Shown here: positions 35,929 through 46,300 of the stretch, in pieces
How the letters are laid out: each line of letters starts with the position of its first letter
Position numbering within the stretch: position 1 is the stretch's first letter
NCBI GenBank assembly: GCA_003598085.1
Contig: QZKU01000084.1
Span: forward strand, 1 to 64,000
From: Candidatus Abyssobacteria bacterium SURF_5
GTDB lineage: Bacteria; Abyssobacteria; SURF-5
DNA: 64,000 nt
Reading direction: 5' to 3'
Translations under genes and position numbers: made by a program
The notes under the pieces: generated by a model
What the model was told of the DNA's origin: nothing
The model's input: only the letters and a program-made list of their open reading frames with translations
The model's database searches: none

Positions 35929-36753
35929 TCATCTCATTTCGCCTGCAATACGCTCGAACAGGTCTTCCGACATGTGGACATCCACGTTTTTCACATCTGC
36001 AAGATCGAGCGTTCTTTCCTTTATTATTCGGACATTTTTCGTTTTTGCTTTACCGGACGCCTTGGTGTAGATGTGGACGTTGCCGTTCTCGGAGCGCACC
36101 CGGATGTCGGGATCGAGGTCGACCAAATGAGCTGCGATCCGGCACGAAAGCTCGATGTTTTTCAACAACTTGAGTGAGTAGGTCATCGGCTGGAACTTCT
36201 TCATTTTGACCGTGCCGGTGATGATATCAACGGCTTTATCAACTCCGATCTGGCTCACGTTTATCACCAGATCGTAGAGGCGGGCATCGGTATCGTCGCG
36301 CCCGTACACCCACCGCATGAGTTTGGCGTGCTGTTCGTCGATGCTCTGGATTCCGCTGCGGGCCTCTTTCTCGGACACGCCGTCACGCTTCATTTTCAGG
36401 GCGATCCTGTCCGCGAGGTCGGCATTGATGCGAACTCTGAGCAGGTGCGAGACGCCCTGGATGAGCAGTTCTCCGGCGGGGCCATGATAGACGATGTTGT
36501 CCTTGAGCATGTATTCTGCGAAAGCGGCCTTGACGTAGGCGATGTATTTTTTCCTGGTCTTCGGGCTCATTCCGAGAAGCGAGGGCGCCTCATGAGTCGC
36601 GCGGTAGAGTTTTTCCTCCGGAACGCCGTACTCACTCGAAGCCAGCCGAAGCACCTTGCGCCCAACGCACTCATATCCAAAAACCTGAGCGCTTTTCTCG
36701 GCGATGTCCTTACCCCAGCTATAGGCGCGCCTTGAGACCGTTACGATAGGCAT
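35929..36753 (-). CDS. cytidylate-kinase-like protein with BON-like tail
   Basis: 274 residues. The first 200 residues follow the cytidylate-kinase-like family PF13189, with a start of VTVSRRAYSWGKDIAEKSA in place of a standard P-loop, YHGPAGELL and LRVRINADL in the middle. The glycine pattern is looser than in true kinases, so catalysis is unproven. The C-terminal 75 residues form a BON-like domain with strand-helix pattern (DPDIRVRSENGNVHIYT). It sits between the two receivers. A regulatory rather than nucleotide-making role is likely. Confidence 0.75.
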   Translation of the reverse strand: MPIVTVSRRAYSWGKDIAEKSAQVFGYECVGRKVLRLASSEYGVPEEKLYRATHEAPSLLGMSPKTRKKYIAYVKAAFAEYMLKDNIVYHGPAGELLIQGVSHLLRVRINADLADRIALKMKRDGVSEKEARSGIQSIDEQHAKLMRWVYGRDDTDARLYDLVINVSQIGVDKAVDIITGTVKMKKFQPMTYSLKLLKNIELSCRIAAHLVDLDPDIRVRSENGNVHIYTKASGKAKTKNVRIIKERTLDLADVKNVDVHMSEDLFERIAGEMR

Positions 36754-36936
36754 CTTTTTATATCCTCTCCCCGATCGATGTCCTCTTTTTGAGAATACTA
36801 CATAACAACGATGGAATCAAGTATCCGGATATGAATGAAAAGGCGGGGATCTCAAAAAATTCGGATGCGCGGCTTCCCGGCGGTATGGGGAGCTGACAAG
36901 GCCGGTTCTGCGGCGAAAGGCGATTCCGAAACGCTT

Positions 36937-37356
36937 TCAGGGCTGCGTCCCTCGGGGCTGCGCTTCTTCGCGGATGCCTTTGATTCCCAACGAGTCGGCA
37001 GCCTTCGCGATTACCTCGCGGAGGTCACCCGGAGTAAAGGGTTTGGCAATGAAATCGAAGGCTCCCTTCGCCTGAGCCTCCCGCGCCATTTCCAGCGTCG
37101 CGTAACCGGTGATCATGATCACCTTCGTGCGAGGCGACTTGGCGATGACCCGCTCGAGGATTTCGATTCCGTCGAGTTGCTCCATCCTGATGTCGGCCAC
37201 GACGATATCGAACGTTTTCTCGTTGAGCCGCGCTACCGCCGCAAGGGGATCGGTGAATATCTCCACGTCACAGCCGACCTTCGACAGAGCCGGCTGCAGG
37301 CGCTTCCCCACGATCGGCTCATCATCTATGAGCAGTACATTCAGTTTGCCTTGCAT
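36937..37356 (-). CDS. single-domain response regulator, paralogue
   Basis: 139 residues. Receiver with Asp11-Asp12, phospho-acceptor Asp55 and lysine in IAKPF, no output domain and a short basic tail. Strongly similar to the receiver at 35.5 kb along its length. It follows the TauE gene after 39 bases and precedes the small cytidylate-kinase-like gene. Confidence 0.9.
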   Translation of the reverse strand: MQGKLNVLLIDDEPIVGKRLQPALSKVGCDVEIFTDPLAAVARLNEKTFDIVVADIRMEQLDGIEILERVIAKSPRTKVIMITGYATLEMAREAQAKGAFDFIAKPFTPGDLREVIAKAADSLGIKGIREEAQPRGTQP

Positions 37357-37395
37357 CCGTTATTCTCCTTGTACGAAGAATTCTGCCCCCTCAGT

Positions 37396-38475
37396 CTAAG
37401 TTTCGACGTACTTCATGATGACCTGAATGCTTCGCTTGCGTCGATGAGCGCGGAACACGTTGTAGAGAATGACGCCGACTCCGCCGAATCCTGCCACAAA
37501 AAGCATTACCTTGCTCGCGCCGTTGAAATATGCATCCAGCGCGGGATCCATGTTCAGCCATCCGAGCTGACGAAGATACATCGGGATCGCGATGCCGCGG
37601 CTGATCGCGCAAATGATGATGACCAGGCCGGTCACCAGTCTGATATATACCTCGTTCACCACTTTCACGCCGTATGCGCCGATATATATGCCGAGCAGCG
37701 AGCCGAGATACAACAGCATTGCCAGTCGAATGTCAACGAAGCCCTCCCAGGCATAATTGATGGCGCCCCAGGCTCCCATGAACATGGCCAGATACAGTTC
37801 GGTGCCCGCAGCTACGGCGGTGGGAATACCGAACACATAGATCATCGCAGGGACTCCGATGAACCCGCCGACTCCGATAGTGCCGGCCAGATAACCGGTC
37901 GCCAGTCCAACCAGCAACAGCATCCAGAGGGATACTTTCACGTCGGCGATTCTGAAGTAAATCATCGGGGGCAGCCTCAGGCGCGAGAGGAATTCGCTTA
38001 TCTTGCGCGAAGGTCCCATTCCTTCGTCGCTCTTGCGCAGCGCGTCACGAAGCATCGAGATCGCAACCACCGAGAGGATGGAAATGAACACCACGCTGAT
38101 ATAAAGGTTGGCCCCTGCGCCTTCGGCCTCGCCATGACCGCCGCCTGCACCTGCAAACAGCTTGCTGTTGATCCATACGGCGAGCCTGATTCCCGCGAAC
38201 GAGGTGGCCACCAGGAAAATGGCAAGCCTCTTGTCCACATTTCCCATTTCGCCGTGTTTGCGAGAGCCCATCATCGCCTTGCCGAACTTGTGGGCGATGT
38301 TGCTTCCGACGGCCATGACGCCCTGCACGCCCAGGTTCATCATGCCCGGCGTCATGAAGAAAGCGCCCCCGCTCCCGATGAAGCCGCTGAGCACACCTCC
38401 GATAAATCCAAGTAGAATCACCTGGAATGCCGTTGAAAGGCTCAACGGAATGAAAAGATTTTCTAGCCCGTGCAT
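37396..38475 (-). CDS. TauE/SafE-family anion exporter-like membrane protein
   Basis: 359 residues from the ATG at 38475 (a GTG at 38478 is also open). About eight membrane segments with the two-fold repeat of sulfite exporter TauE/SafE proteins: an N-terminal GFIGGVLSGFIGSGGAF and a second GTIGVGGFIGVPAMIY. These proteins export sulfite, sulfoacetate or other small anions. Here the first loop is long and contains Gly/His-rich GAGGGHGEAEG. Its place inside a two-component module suggests that the system senses or controls an anion flux. Confidence 0.85.
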   Translation of the reverse strand: MHGLENLFIPLSLSTAFQVILLGFIGGVLSGFIGSGGAFFMTPGMMNLGVQGVMAVGSNIAHKFGKAMMGSRKHGEMGNVDKRLAIFLVATSFAGIRLAVWINSKLFAGAGGGHGEAEGAGANLYISVVFISILSVVAISMLRDALRKSDEGMGPSRKISEFLSRLRLPPMIYFRIADVKVSLWMLLLVGLATGYLAGTIGVGGFIGVPAMIYVFGIPTAVAAGTELYLAMFMGAWGAINYAWEGFVDIRLAMLLYLGSLLGIYIGAYGVKVVNEVYIRLVTGLVIIICAISRGIAIPMYLRQLGWLNMDPALDAYFNGASKVMLFVAGFGGVGVILYNVFRAHRRKRSIQVIMKYVET

Positions 38476-38511
38476 CACTAATTCCTCCTGTAGCCGTCTT
38501 GGATTCCGGAA

Positions 38512-40056
38512 TTACTCGAATTTCAGGAATTTCAGGAGCAGGCTTGCAAAGGTCCCATAGATATATGCGACCACCGGGATAACGATAAGGATAGCGGCCA
38601 TTCTCAGGATTCTGTCCTGGATACGGTCGGACGCGCTCAAGAACGAGAGAATGGGCTCCTGGAACTGGAAAACCGCAAGATACATGAGAAAAACGATTGC
38701 TCCGTAGGCGCCTAATTTGAAAACCTGTTTCTTGCCGACCAGGTACTTCTGCTGGAGTTCCTCGCTGTTGATGATCGGGATGTTCAGGCGGTCGCCGAGG
38801 TAGCCGCTCAACTCGCGCCTCAGCCGCGACCGCGTCTCCGCGGGCTTCGAGAGAAAGAGATCACCCACGACGATAAGGCTGTACTTGACGTCCTTGCGAA
38901 CCCTGGAAAGAAGGGAATGGAAATTTCCGGATATCGTGCTCGCGCCGCCCGACCGGCCGAGGTTGACCAGCTCCTGGATCGTATCCTGAATCCCGCCTTC
39001 ATCCCTTTTCGGGTCCTCGACGTCGTCCTCGATACCGCCATTATATTCCTGTGTGAGCCGCTCGAACGAACCGGCGGCAACCGCTTCAGTTTCGGGCTTC
39101 TCGCCTGCTTTACTGCTGACAAACAAGTTCTCGACATCGCTTGGAACGGTGAATCGAACCAGTTCAATGGCGGCGTCCCACCGTTTGGCGATCTGGTTAA
39201 GCTGATTCAGGGTTTCGCACTGCGGCTCAAATCGTTCCTGAATCCATAAGATGTTGGTGCTGGCCATCGTGCACATTACCTGACGGCACTTTTCCAGTTT
39301 CTCCAACACCTGGGGAATAACATCGGCAACTCCCGGCTGCCTCGGCATATAAGTTACGGTCACGACGCCGTCGTCTGCCCGCACTCTCAGATCGGCATCC
39401 GCCGTCAGCGGATCCATCGCGAGACATTTTCGGGCGCAGGCCTCGAGCGTGCGATTTTCCATGGTCTTCAGCGATGCGGGCGTGGGTCGGAAATCGGGCA
39501 GTTCGGCGATGGAGCACAGCATTGCGCTCGCGTTGGCGAGGCTCATGTTTTCGAGGTTGATGACGATATCGTATTGACCCGGCTCGTCGCGACGAACCCC
39601 GTAGAAATAGCGTATCCACCGCTCGATATCTTCGTCCACATTCTTCACATACTCGACGGCCCTCTCCCTGCTTAGCCTGAGTTCCTCCATCGCCTCGAGA
39701 ACCCGAGTCTCGTGCGGCACGACCAAGCGCACTCGAAGCATGTGAGGAATGTTTGGCAGCAGAAGATGACCGGCCCTGCCGTGATAAACGAAACATTCCT
39801 TTTGGGCGAGTTCGCACAGAGTGGCCGTGATGAAGGCAAGGTAGCGTTCCTTTTGCCTGGCCAGTTTCTCACTCATGGCGGGCGACTTGACCATTGCCAC
39901 CTCGAGTTTGCCGACCGGAATGCCTGCCCTGGTTGCGTCGTCGATAAGGTCCTCTCGACAGAGGCACTTGCAGCCGAGCTTCCTCGCAAGGTCGTCCGCA
40001 AGCTTTCGACGCGCAGTCCTCGATTCGCTGGAGATAAAAATGATAGGCAATGCCAT
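38512..40056 (-). CDS. membrane-anchored protein with degenerate cytidylate-kinase-like domain
   Basis: 514 residues. Residues 1-200 align with PF13189 but the nucleotide loop (ISSESRTARRKLADDLA) has lost its glycines, so it is likely not a kinase. The next part holds a BON-like segment and a UspA-like stretch (YSLIVVGDLFLSK). Two membrane helices at about 430-450 and 475-500 end the protein. It is the first gene of the six-gene module and has a strong promoter far upstream. Confidence 0.7.
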   Translation of the reverse strand: MALPIIFISSESRTARRKLADDLARKLGCKCLCREDLIDDATRAGIPVGKLEVAMVKSPAMSEKLARQKERYLAFITATLCELAQKECFVYHGRAGHLLLPNIPHMLRVRLVVPHETRVLEAMEELRLSRERAVEYVKNVDEDIERWIRYFYGVRRDEPGQYDIVINLENMSLANASAMLCSIAELPDFRPTPASLKTMENRTLEACARKCLAMDPLTADADLRVRADDGVVTVTYMPRQPGVADVIPQVLEKLEKCRQVMCTMASTNILWIQERFEPQCETLNQLNQIAKRWDAAIELVRFTVPSDVENLFVSSKAGEKPETEAVAAGSFERLTQEYNGGIEDDVEDPKRDEGGIQDTIQELVNLGRSGGASTISGNFHSLLSRVRKDVKYSLIVVGDLFLSKPAETRSRLRRELSGYLGDRLNIPIINSEELQQKYLVGKKQVFKLGAYGAIVFLMYLAVFQFQEPILSFLSASDRIQDRILRMAAILIVIPVVAYIYGTFASLLLKFLKFE

Positions 40057-40554
40057 AGATTCCCTCCATTTCCTCGCGCGTGCGGTTTGGGGCGCCGCTC
40101 GTTCGAGGTGATGCCTCTTCCTCTTTTATCGGGAATCAAAGAGGGCGAAAGAATTCGAGAGCGCTGTTTGGGGGACGCTCTTCACCCGAAGGCACTCCAC
40201 CCTTTGCGTCAAAACGCACCATATCAATTATTCAAATATGGCGATGCAAAGGCCGAATTATGCCGAATCGGCTTCGAATCTTCACTAAATGGCGAAACTT
40301 CAAAAGGTGCATTCTAGTTTCACCACCGCTTCTCCGAGGTCAACCAAACGGCGCATAAACATTCGAAAACCCACAGGGGTGTGCGGATTTTACACCGCCT
40401 TTTTGATTGACTTTGGTGCTTAGACTTTACTACAAGATCGTTGAAATGTCAAGCCTGCGTCGGGTCGTCCGGCATTGCCCCCGCAGCTGGAGGAGGGTGA
40501 TTAGCGTTAAAGAATTCCTGTCGATCCCTATCGAAGCGATCGGGAAGATTTGGG
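40057..40554. other. long leader of the cytidylate-kinase-like module
   Basis: No gene was found between the two genes. The promoter for the module lies at 40424-40452, giving a leader of about 360 bases before ATG 40056. Such length could hold a structured regulator, but no known riboswitch motif was recognised. Confidence 0.4.
40424..40452 (-). promoter_or_regulatory. sigma-70 promoter for the cytidylate-kinase-like/TauE module
   Basis: On the minus strand a perfect TTGACA is followed after 17 bases by TAAAGT. It is the only consensus-like promoter upstream of the six-gene run. Confidence 0.6.
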
Positions 40555-40899
40555 CTAGAGACGCCCGAACAGGCGCTCGACATACGAACGCCATCTTTCC
40601 ATCTCCGGGCGGTGTTTTCGCATGTGCCACCAGAACACGATGAGGAAGGCCAGGACGAGCGCCGAAACCGCGACAGCCAAGAAAATTGCGACCGGCAGCA
40701 GGAGGAGGAAAAGGCCGGCCGTCAGCAGGATGCCTCCGAGCATCTGAAGCACCAGAATGATCTTTTCCTTCAGGGTCGGTTTTCGGAATATGATCCGGCC
40801 GGTGCCGCGTTCCCGCTCTATGTCGTCTTCGGCATCGATAATTACCGGCTTCTGCTCTGACTTATGGTTATGTCCAAAACGGAAAAAAGCGAATTTCAT
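40555..40899 (-). CDS. small two-helix membrane protein
   Basis: 114 residues from the ATG at 40899, which has GGAGG nine bases upstream; a TTG at 40908 is too close to it. Residues about 1-45 are charged and cytoplasmic, then two adjacent hydrophobic helices (about 52-72 and 75-97) and a basic-aromatic end. No family is recognised; it could help an envelope or transport complex. A TATAAT box lies on the minus strand at 40923-40928. Confidence 0.6.
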   Translation of the reverse strand: MKFAFFRFGHNHKSEQKPVIIDAEDDIERERGTGRIIFRKPTLKEKIILVLQMLGGILLTAGLFLLLLPVAIFLAVAVSALVLAFLIVFWWHMRKHRPEMERWRSYVERLFGRL

Positions 40900-41054
40900 C
40901 AAAGACAACCTCCACTACTAGTATTATAGATACAGCGTGCTGCCGCAAATCATTTTGGCTCATTCGATATTGCCCTTTTAACCGCAGAGGTAAAGCGTTC
41001 AAGACCGATGGCGGCTTGCAATTCGTTTTTGTCATGGGGCGCAATTCATTGCGT

Positions 41055-41124
41055 CTGCCGCCGGATTTAAAACCCGGGCGGGTTTGAAACCCGCCCCTAC
41101 AGAAGGGAAGAGGATATGACGAAT
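41055..41124 (+). repeat. dispersed intergenic repeat, copy 1
   Basis: A unit with CTGCCGCCGGATTTAAAACC, a palindrome with CGGGCGGGTTTGAAACCCGCCC, then CTACAG and a purine-rich tail (GGGAAGAGGA). Copy 2 lies at 41204-41272. The palindromic core is like that at 6016-6040. Confidence 0.65.
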
Positions 41125-41203
41125 GAATCAATAAGTCCCTCTTTCCTGATTGGTTTTTCTCTGCGATCTTTGCGTCTCTGAGGTTCAATGAAATTTTCAG
41201 TAT

Positions 41204-41272
41204 CCGCCGCCGGATTTAAAACCGGGGCGGGTTAGAAACCCGCCCCTACAGTAGGGGAGAGGACACCACGAA
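41204..41272 (+). repeat. dispersed intergenic repeat, copy 2
   Basis: Same order of parts as copy 1 (GCCGCCGGATTTAAAACC, GGCGGGTTAGAAACCCGCC, CTACAG, GGGGAGAGGA) with several substitutions. It directly follows the DUF1847 stop on the opposite strand. Confidence 0.65.
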
Positions 41273-41278
41273 AACCGA

Positions 41279-41905
41279 TCATAAGCCCAACTCTTCCTTG
41301 TATTTTGGGATGGCGGCCAGTGGATTGTGGGCGTGAATCCTGTCTTTCACCGCCAGGATGGTGATGGGCGCCAACGAATGTTTGATGAAGAGGGCGTCGT
41401 CGCCCACGCACAGCCCCAGCATGACGTTCAACTGAGTTCCGTACTTGTTCATCATCAAGGCCTGGCCGACCGGATTGCATTGCGGCTGGCGCCCGTCGGT
41501 ATATATCTTATCTTCCTTCGGAAGCCCGACATCATCGGAAGAGAACCCGCCGGTCATGCAGCAGCCCGAGACGACGTCGAAGCCCGCTTTCTTGAACAAA
41601 GCCGAAACGACCTCCGCTTCTCCCGATAAGCCGAGGCAGAAAGCGAGTCCCAGCTTCTTGAAGCCCATGTTGCGGGCGTAAATCACTATTTCTTCAATCC
41701 GGTTCTTGCTCAGCTTCGAGTCTTTCCACGTTCGTGCGACGCCGCGGAACATTTTTTGGATATCGGGGTTGGCGACAATCGCCCGGGCTTCATCAAACAG
41801 TTCGGGCGTTGTTCTCATCACGCAGAATTCGGGGCCGTTTTCGCTTGGGCCGAGCACGCACAGCTTTGAGAGGCACTCGGCGCATTGGGGTGTCATCTGT
41901 TCCAT
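41279..41905 (-). CDS. DUF1847 cysteine-rich metal-binding protein
   Basis: 208 residues from the ATG at 41905, preceded by AGAGGAG; the longer frame runs back into the QueG-like gene. The N-terminus has CAECLSKLC, then further cysteines at CLGLSGE, SGCCMTGG and QCNPVGQA, and GLCVGDD, the pattern of DUF1847. This family is common in anaerobes and is thought to bind an Fe-S or metal centre. It follows the QueG-like gene after about 38 bases. Confidence 0.75.
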   Translation of the reverse strand: MEQMTPQCAECLSKLCVLGPSENGPEFCVMRTTPELFDEARAIVANPDIQKMFRGVARTWKDSKLSKNRIEEIVIYARNMGFKKLGLAFCLGLSGEAEVVSALFKKAGFDVVSGCCMTGGFSSDDVGLPKEDKIYTDGRQPQCNPVGQALMMNKYGTQLNVMLGLCVGDDALFIKHSLAPITILAVKDRIHAHNPLAAIPKYKEELGL

Positions 41906-41943
41906 TATCTTGTCTCCTCTTTTGTCTGGTCCGGAGATACCGA

Positions 41944-43065
41944 TCAATTTATGGCAGCGAGGGCGGCGGCGATTTCCTCGGCCACCAAGCCGTCCTCTTT
42001 CGGGCGGCGCGCTTCGAGGGCGTCTTTCGCCTGTTTGCCGCCGAGTTTGCCGAGCGCCCACGCGCACATGCCGCGGACGGTCTCGTCGGAGTTCTCATCG
42101 AACGCCCGGATCAGCGCCGGCACATGAGCCGGGTCACCCAGATTTCCGAGTGCGCGCGCCGCATTCATCTTCCACTTCGCGATGTTCTCTTTCGGGATAT
42201 AGAACGCGAGCGGCCACACCTTGTTCTCGTAGTGCTCCTGGCTCATCGCGAGCAGTGTCTCGATCCGGAAATCGTCGGCGCGCTCGAAAAGAGAAGGGTT
42301 CTCCGGCAGCGCCTGGTTCATCCACGCCTGATTGCGCGGGCACACCTCCTGACAGCGGTCGCAGCCGTACACCCACGCGCCCATCGGCTCGCGCAGCTCG
42401 AGCGGCGTTATGCCGGGCGCGTAATACGAATTGAATGCGATGCATTTGAGCGGATTCATTTTCTTGGGGGCAAAAAGCGCGCCTGTGGGACAGGCGGCGA
42501 TGCAGGCGTTTTTGCACCATTTCGGGCAGCCGAGTTCGATTGAAGGCTCGTCCGGCTCGATCTCCTTGTCGAGAAGGATCGGGATGCTTACCAGCCAGGA
42601 GGCGCCGAGCATCGCCCGCCGGGAATAAACGAAGCAGTTCTTGCCGTAGGTGACAAGGCCGGCCTTGGCCGCCGTCATGCGAGCCGGCGTCTCCTGATCG
42701 AATTGATACTGGAGCCCTTCCTGCTTCAGAAAATTGAAAAAAACTGTGATGCGTTGATATTCTTCCCGCTTCTCCTGGCGGTCGTCCACCTGATAGCAGC
42801 GGCCGATCTTGCCGGTCAGTTGCGGGGGAAACCGGCGCCGGTGGTAATTGCTCAGGAGCACCACAACCGATTTCGCCCACGGATGTTTCTCGCGCAGGCC
42901 CGCGCCGCGCCTGAGATCGAACATATCGGTCAGCGCCCAGAAATAAAACTCCTCGCGCGACTCGAGCTCCTTCAGGTACAAATCCAGCGGTTCCGCCGTC
43001 GTAAAACCGACATCGGTGAAATCAAGCTCTTGGGCTTTCTGAATCAGGCGCTGCTTCAAATTCAT
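41944..43065 (-). CDS. epoxyqueuosine reductase-like (QueG-like) protein with HEAT tail
   Basis: 373 residues. It has the QueG plan: an N-terminal part, two 4Fe-4S sites and a C-terminal HEAT-like region (about 300-373, with ALGNLGDPAHVPAL and ALGKLGG). The hallmark GCDRCQEVCP is present. The first cluster is written CPKWCKNACIAACP, i.e. spacing of three residues between each cysteine instead of two, which is unusual. QueG makes queuosine in tRNA using cobalamin; I would call it QueG-like unless other que genes support it. Confidence 0.75.
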   Translation of the reverse strand: MNLKQRLIQKAQELDFTDVGFTTAEPLDLYLKELESREEFYFWALTDMFDLRRGAGLREKHPWAKSVVVLLSNYHRRRFPPQLTGKIGRCYQVDDRQEKREEYQRITVFFNFLKQEGLQYQFDQETPARMTAAKAGLVTYGKNCFVYSRRAMLGASWLVSIPILLDKEIEPDEPSIELGCPKWCKNACIAACPTGALFAPKKMNPLKCIAFNSYYAPGITPLELREPMGAWVYGCDRCQEVCPRNQAWMNQALPENPSLFERADDFRIETLLAMSQEHYENKVWPLAFYIPKENIAKWKMNAARALGNLGDPAHVPALIRAFDENSDETVRGMCAWALGKLGGKQAKDALEARRPKEDGLVAEEIAAALAAIN

Positions 43066-43313
43066 GAACTCCTCCGAATTAACTCCATCTTAACCGCGAA
43101 GACGCAAAGAACGCAGAGAAACACTGTTTCTTTTTGGTCACCCTTTCGAGAAAGGGATAAGCCAGAATTTAGAGTTACCATCCTACCAAATCTCCGCGTC
43201 TAGGACAAGAACTAGCAGATTGCGAATTGGGGACATGATCGATTAGCGGAATCGTGTTTCAGGAACAAACGCTACGCTCTCTTTCGGGGTGTTCTTGAAG
43301 CGGAATAAGGTTT
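43066..43313. other. intergenic region with repeat remnant
   Basis: 248 bases without a gene. 43089-43120 contains AACCGCGAAGACGCAAAG and GAACGCAGAG, related in reverse to 41156-41180 (TCTCTGCGATCTTTGCGTCT). It separates the NACHT gene from the QueG-like gene. Confidence 0.45.
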
Positions 43314-46300
43314 TCACATAGTCCGAAGCGGTGGCCACCGCTCACCGGAATCTAATGCAGGGTGACGAGGTTCATTATTTGGCCGTCCATACTCTAGGCG
43401 CCACTGTTCTATTTGGATAAGTAGTGTGCGAGCCGACCGTCTCCGTCCCCCATCGCATGACATCATATTGAACAGGCGTATCCTGATATCATTTGCGCTG
43501 TGAGGTTCAAGTATAAATGAATATCCTGAATCACCATATGCATGTCGGTCGAGAAAAACGTTTTCCAACGCTTCTATCAGCCCGTCCGGAACAGGAGGAT
43601 TGGCTTGATCGTCAATCAGATTTAGACCGGCGAGTAGGGCTTCATGAGTCCGCAATTCGGCGATGATATCGGCGAGCAGAAGGCGCGCCCGGGAGGAAAT
43701 CTGTATATAACAAAACCGAAATAGATGATCTTTCATTGCCGGATCCGCACGTGCAATATCTGCAATAAGTAGAGCGAGTCGTTTTCGATGATGTTGTTCA
43801 AAATATAGCTCGATTTTGGGATGTTCGATTTCAGGATCGATAAAGTCCAAGAGGGTACGTCTGGATTCTGGCGTGTCAAGTGCAGCAACGGCCCCAAGCC
43901 ATTCACTGGCGATATATCTATATTGGTATTCAGCGTTCTCTGCTAAATCCTGCAAGAGGTATAGAGAATCGTCACATCGGCTGTATCCGATCGCAGTCAC
44001 TAAGTCACGTAATCCATAGCCTAGAATCCGTGTTGAAGCGATAACTTCTCTTATGCGCGCGATTCCTACCGAAGCTGGTTCGACAAATGGTAGCAGACAG
44101 AGACATTTCTCAAGAAGATACTCGTCTCGGTAATATTTTTTCGATATACCACGCTGGATCACCGGGTTGAGGACAGCAAGTGCCGCATCTGCCTGCACTC
44201 GTGCTCCGCTGAAGAGCAAGGCTTCGACGGCATCGGCTCGAATCCAGTCATCCCATTCACTGCGGAGTGTCATGATTTCCATGACATAATCTGCTGACTC
44301 AACGCCATCAAGGAGAGCGATAGTATATGCCAATCTTTTCAGTCGGAGATTAAAAGAGTCAGGCGCACCGCTTCGTGAATGATCATCCATGATTACTGAG
44401 ATTCGCTGCTTAATTGCCGCCACATAACGACGACGGCGATCTTCAAAAAAAACGGTGGAATATTGTCCGGAGCGGGAATTCCAAATGACAGAGTAGTTTG
44501 TTCTTGAGCTAAATGCCTCTCCAGGTTTCTGTACTTTGGCCAACTGAACCAGTGTTTTCGCCGCATCCTCCTCATACTCGGGTTCACGCAAAATTTTCAG
44601 AAGTATTTCTTCTCCCTTTTCTGGGTCTAATAGCACAATCGCACGCGTATACTCGTTGGAATGACTCCTCGCGCCGCCATTAGGGATCGGACCTCGTTCG
44701 CCACTCATTCGAGCTCTCAATGCCCGCCTTCGACGCTCTATATCAGCCTGTACAAGCCGGTATAAGTCGGACATATCCTCTGGATATCCAACTCTTGCTA
44801 GGGCTATTGAAAGATGGCCCTTTAAGCTCCCGCTGAAATCGTCCCGGCTCAATACAAATGGAATGCCCCTTTTGAGATACTTTCGCAAGGCCTGACGTAA
44901 GTCGTTACGTAGCAGGTTCTTCAAATCAGAGTCTTCATAACCGCCAAGGAGATCAACGGCAACTTCATATTGGACTGGATCAAGCTCCGGCGCCAGGGTA
45001 TCTGAGATTCCAGAGACAGCCGGCACAGGGGGTAATGCATGAAACAGGTGTCTTAGCTGCCCAAAAATTTCCCAACATGCAGTATCGGTTTTGCTGCGCT
45101 CGGCCGTAACAGTATGAAATTCACATAGTCGGGAAAATATGCTCTTGGCAAATTCGGCATCAGCGGTTGCAGCCAAGATTGATAAAACGCCTTTACTACT
45201 AGTCTGCCTAAAGTCGCCATGAACAATTCTTTCCAGCAAGTTTTGCTTTAGCGTATTGGGAATTTGAGAGACGAACTCCATCCAATGATCGCGCCATAGG
45301 TAACCGCTAATAATACGTTGCGCCACCCATTGACTGACCCACTCAGGATCGCTCTTTCTGCCAAACTCTAAAGCTGGCTTGAGAAGTGTTTCAATATCGT
45401 CACCGATTTTTCCAGACGGCCATCTCGCCAACTCCTCTTTCACTCTCTCCCAGACTTGGTCACCGCCTACTTTCGCTGCGGCAAATAGAATTCTAAGTCG
45501 CTCTTTTGGATCTTCTTCCTTATTCAGAAGCCTTTTGTAGGTGGCAAGAGCCCTGACGTGTAACTCAGAGGGGATTTTATGTAATATCCTGTCCCGCAAT
45601 ACTTGTTCGAACTCATCGTCACGATAAGTCTTCAGGATCTGAACCACAGCCTCATTAGCATCAATCCACGCAAGCATTTGAAGAGCTACGAATCGCACGT
45701 TTAGGCTTGGGTCCATGAGTGCAAATTCCTCGGCGACATTGGCCATACGGCCTTCCGAAATTACTTCACAGAGAAAATCTACTCGACTTTCCTCGTTCCA
45801 GGTTTTAACGACATTTCTCCAATTTGTGCCTAAGCTCGATGGATGAAACTTACGCCATGCACGATAAGTTTCCAGACGAACCTGCCGATCATCGCTAGTC
45901 AGAAGAGGTAAAAATATATCTACAAAATCATTTGAGCCGCTGGCAACCATTCCAGCCAAAGCGACTTGTCGATAGTATTTATCATGAAGTTGGTACATTG
46001 CCCGCAAGTGTTCTCCTACGGCAATCCGCACTTCTTTCCACACAGCAGGTCCGCAGGAACGTGCCAGATCTGCAGCAAAAACAGGATCCAGCGACAGCGT
46101 TAAGTGGATCAATCGGTTGCCTGCCGTTATTGCGGTGTTACAGTCAGATACTACATTAGTTAACCGACTTATCTTTTCGGCCACGAGTAAAAGAGGATCC
46201 TCCCAAAGTGGCATATTCAAGTGTTTCTGAATGAATTGTTTGTTTTCGTCTAAATCATCTTTATCGGCGAAGTTTAGTATCTGCTGCTCTAAGGCCGTAG

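Noticed and set aside
36835-38415. 526-codon open frame on the plus strand
   Set aside because: Antisense to the TauE and receiver genes; high His/Arg/Gln content typical of a complementary-frame shadow.
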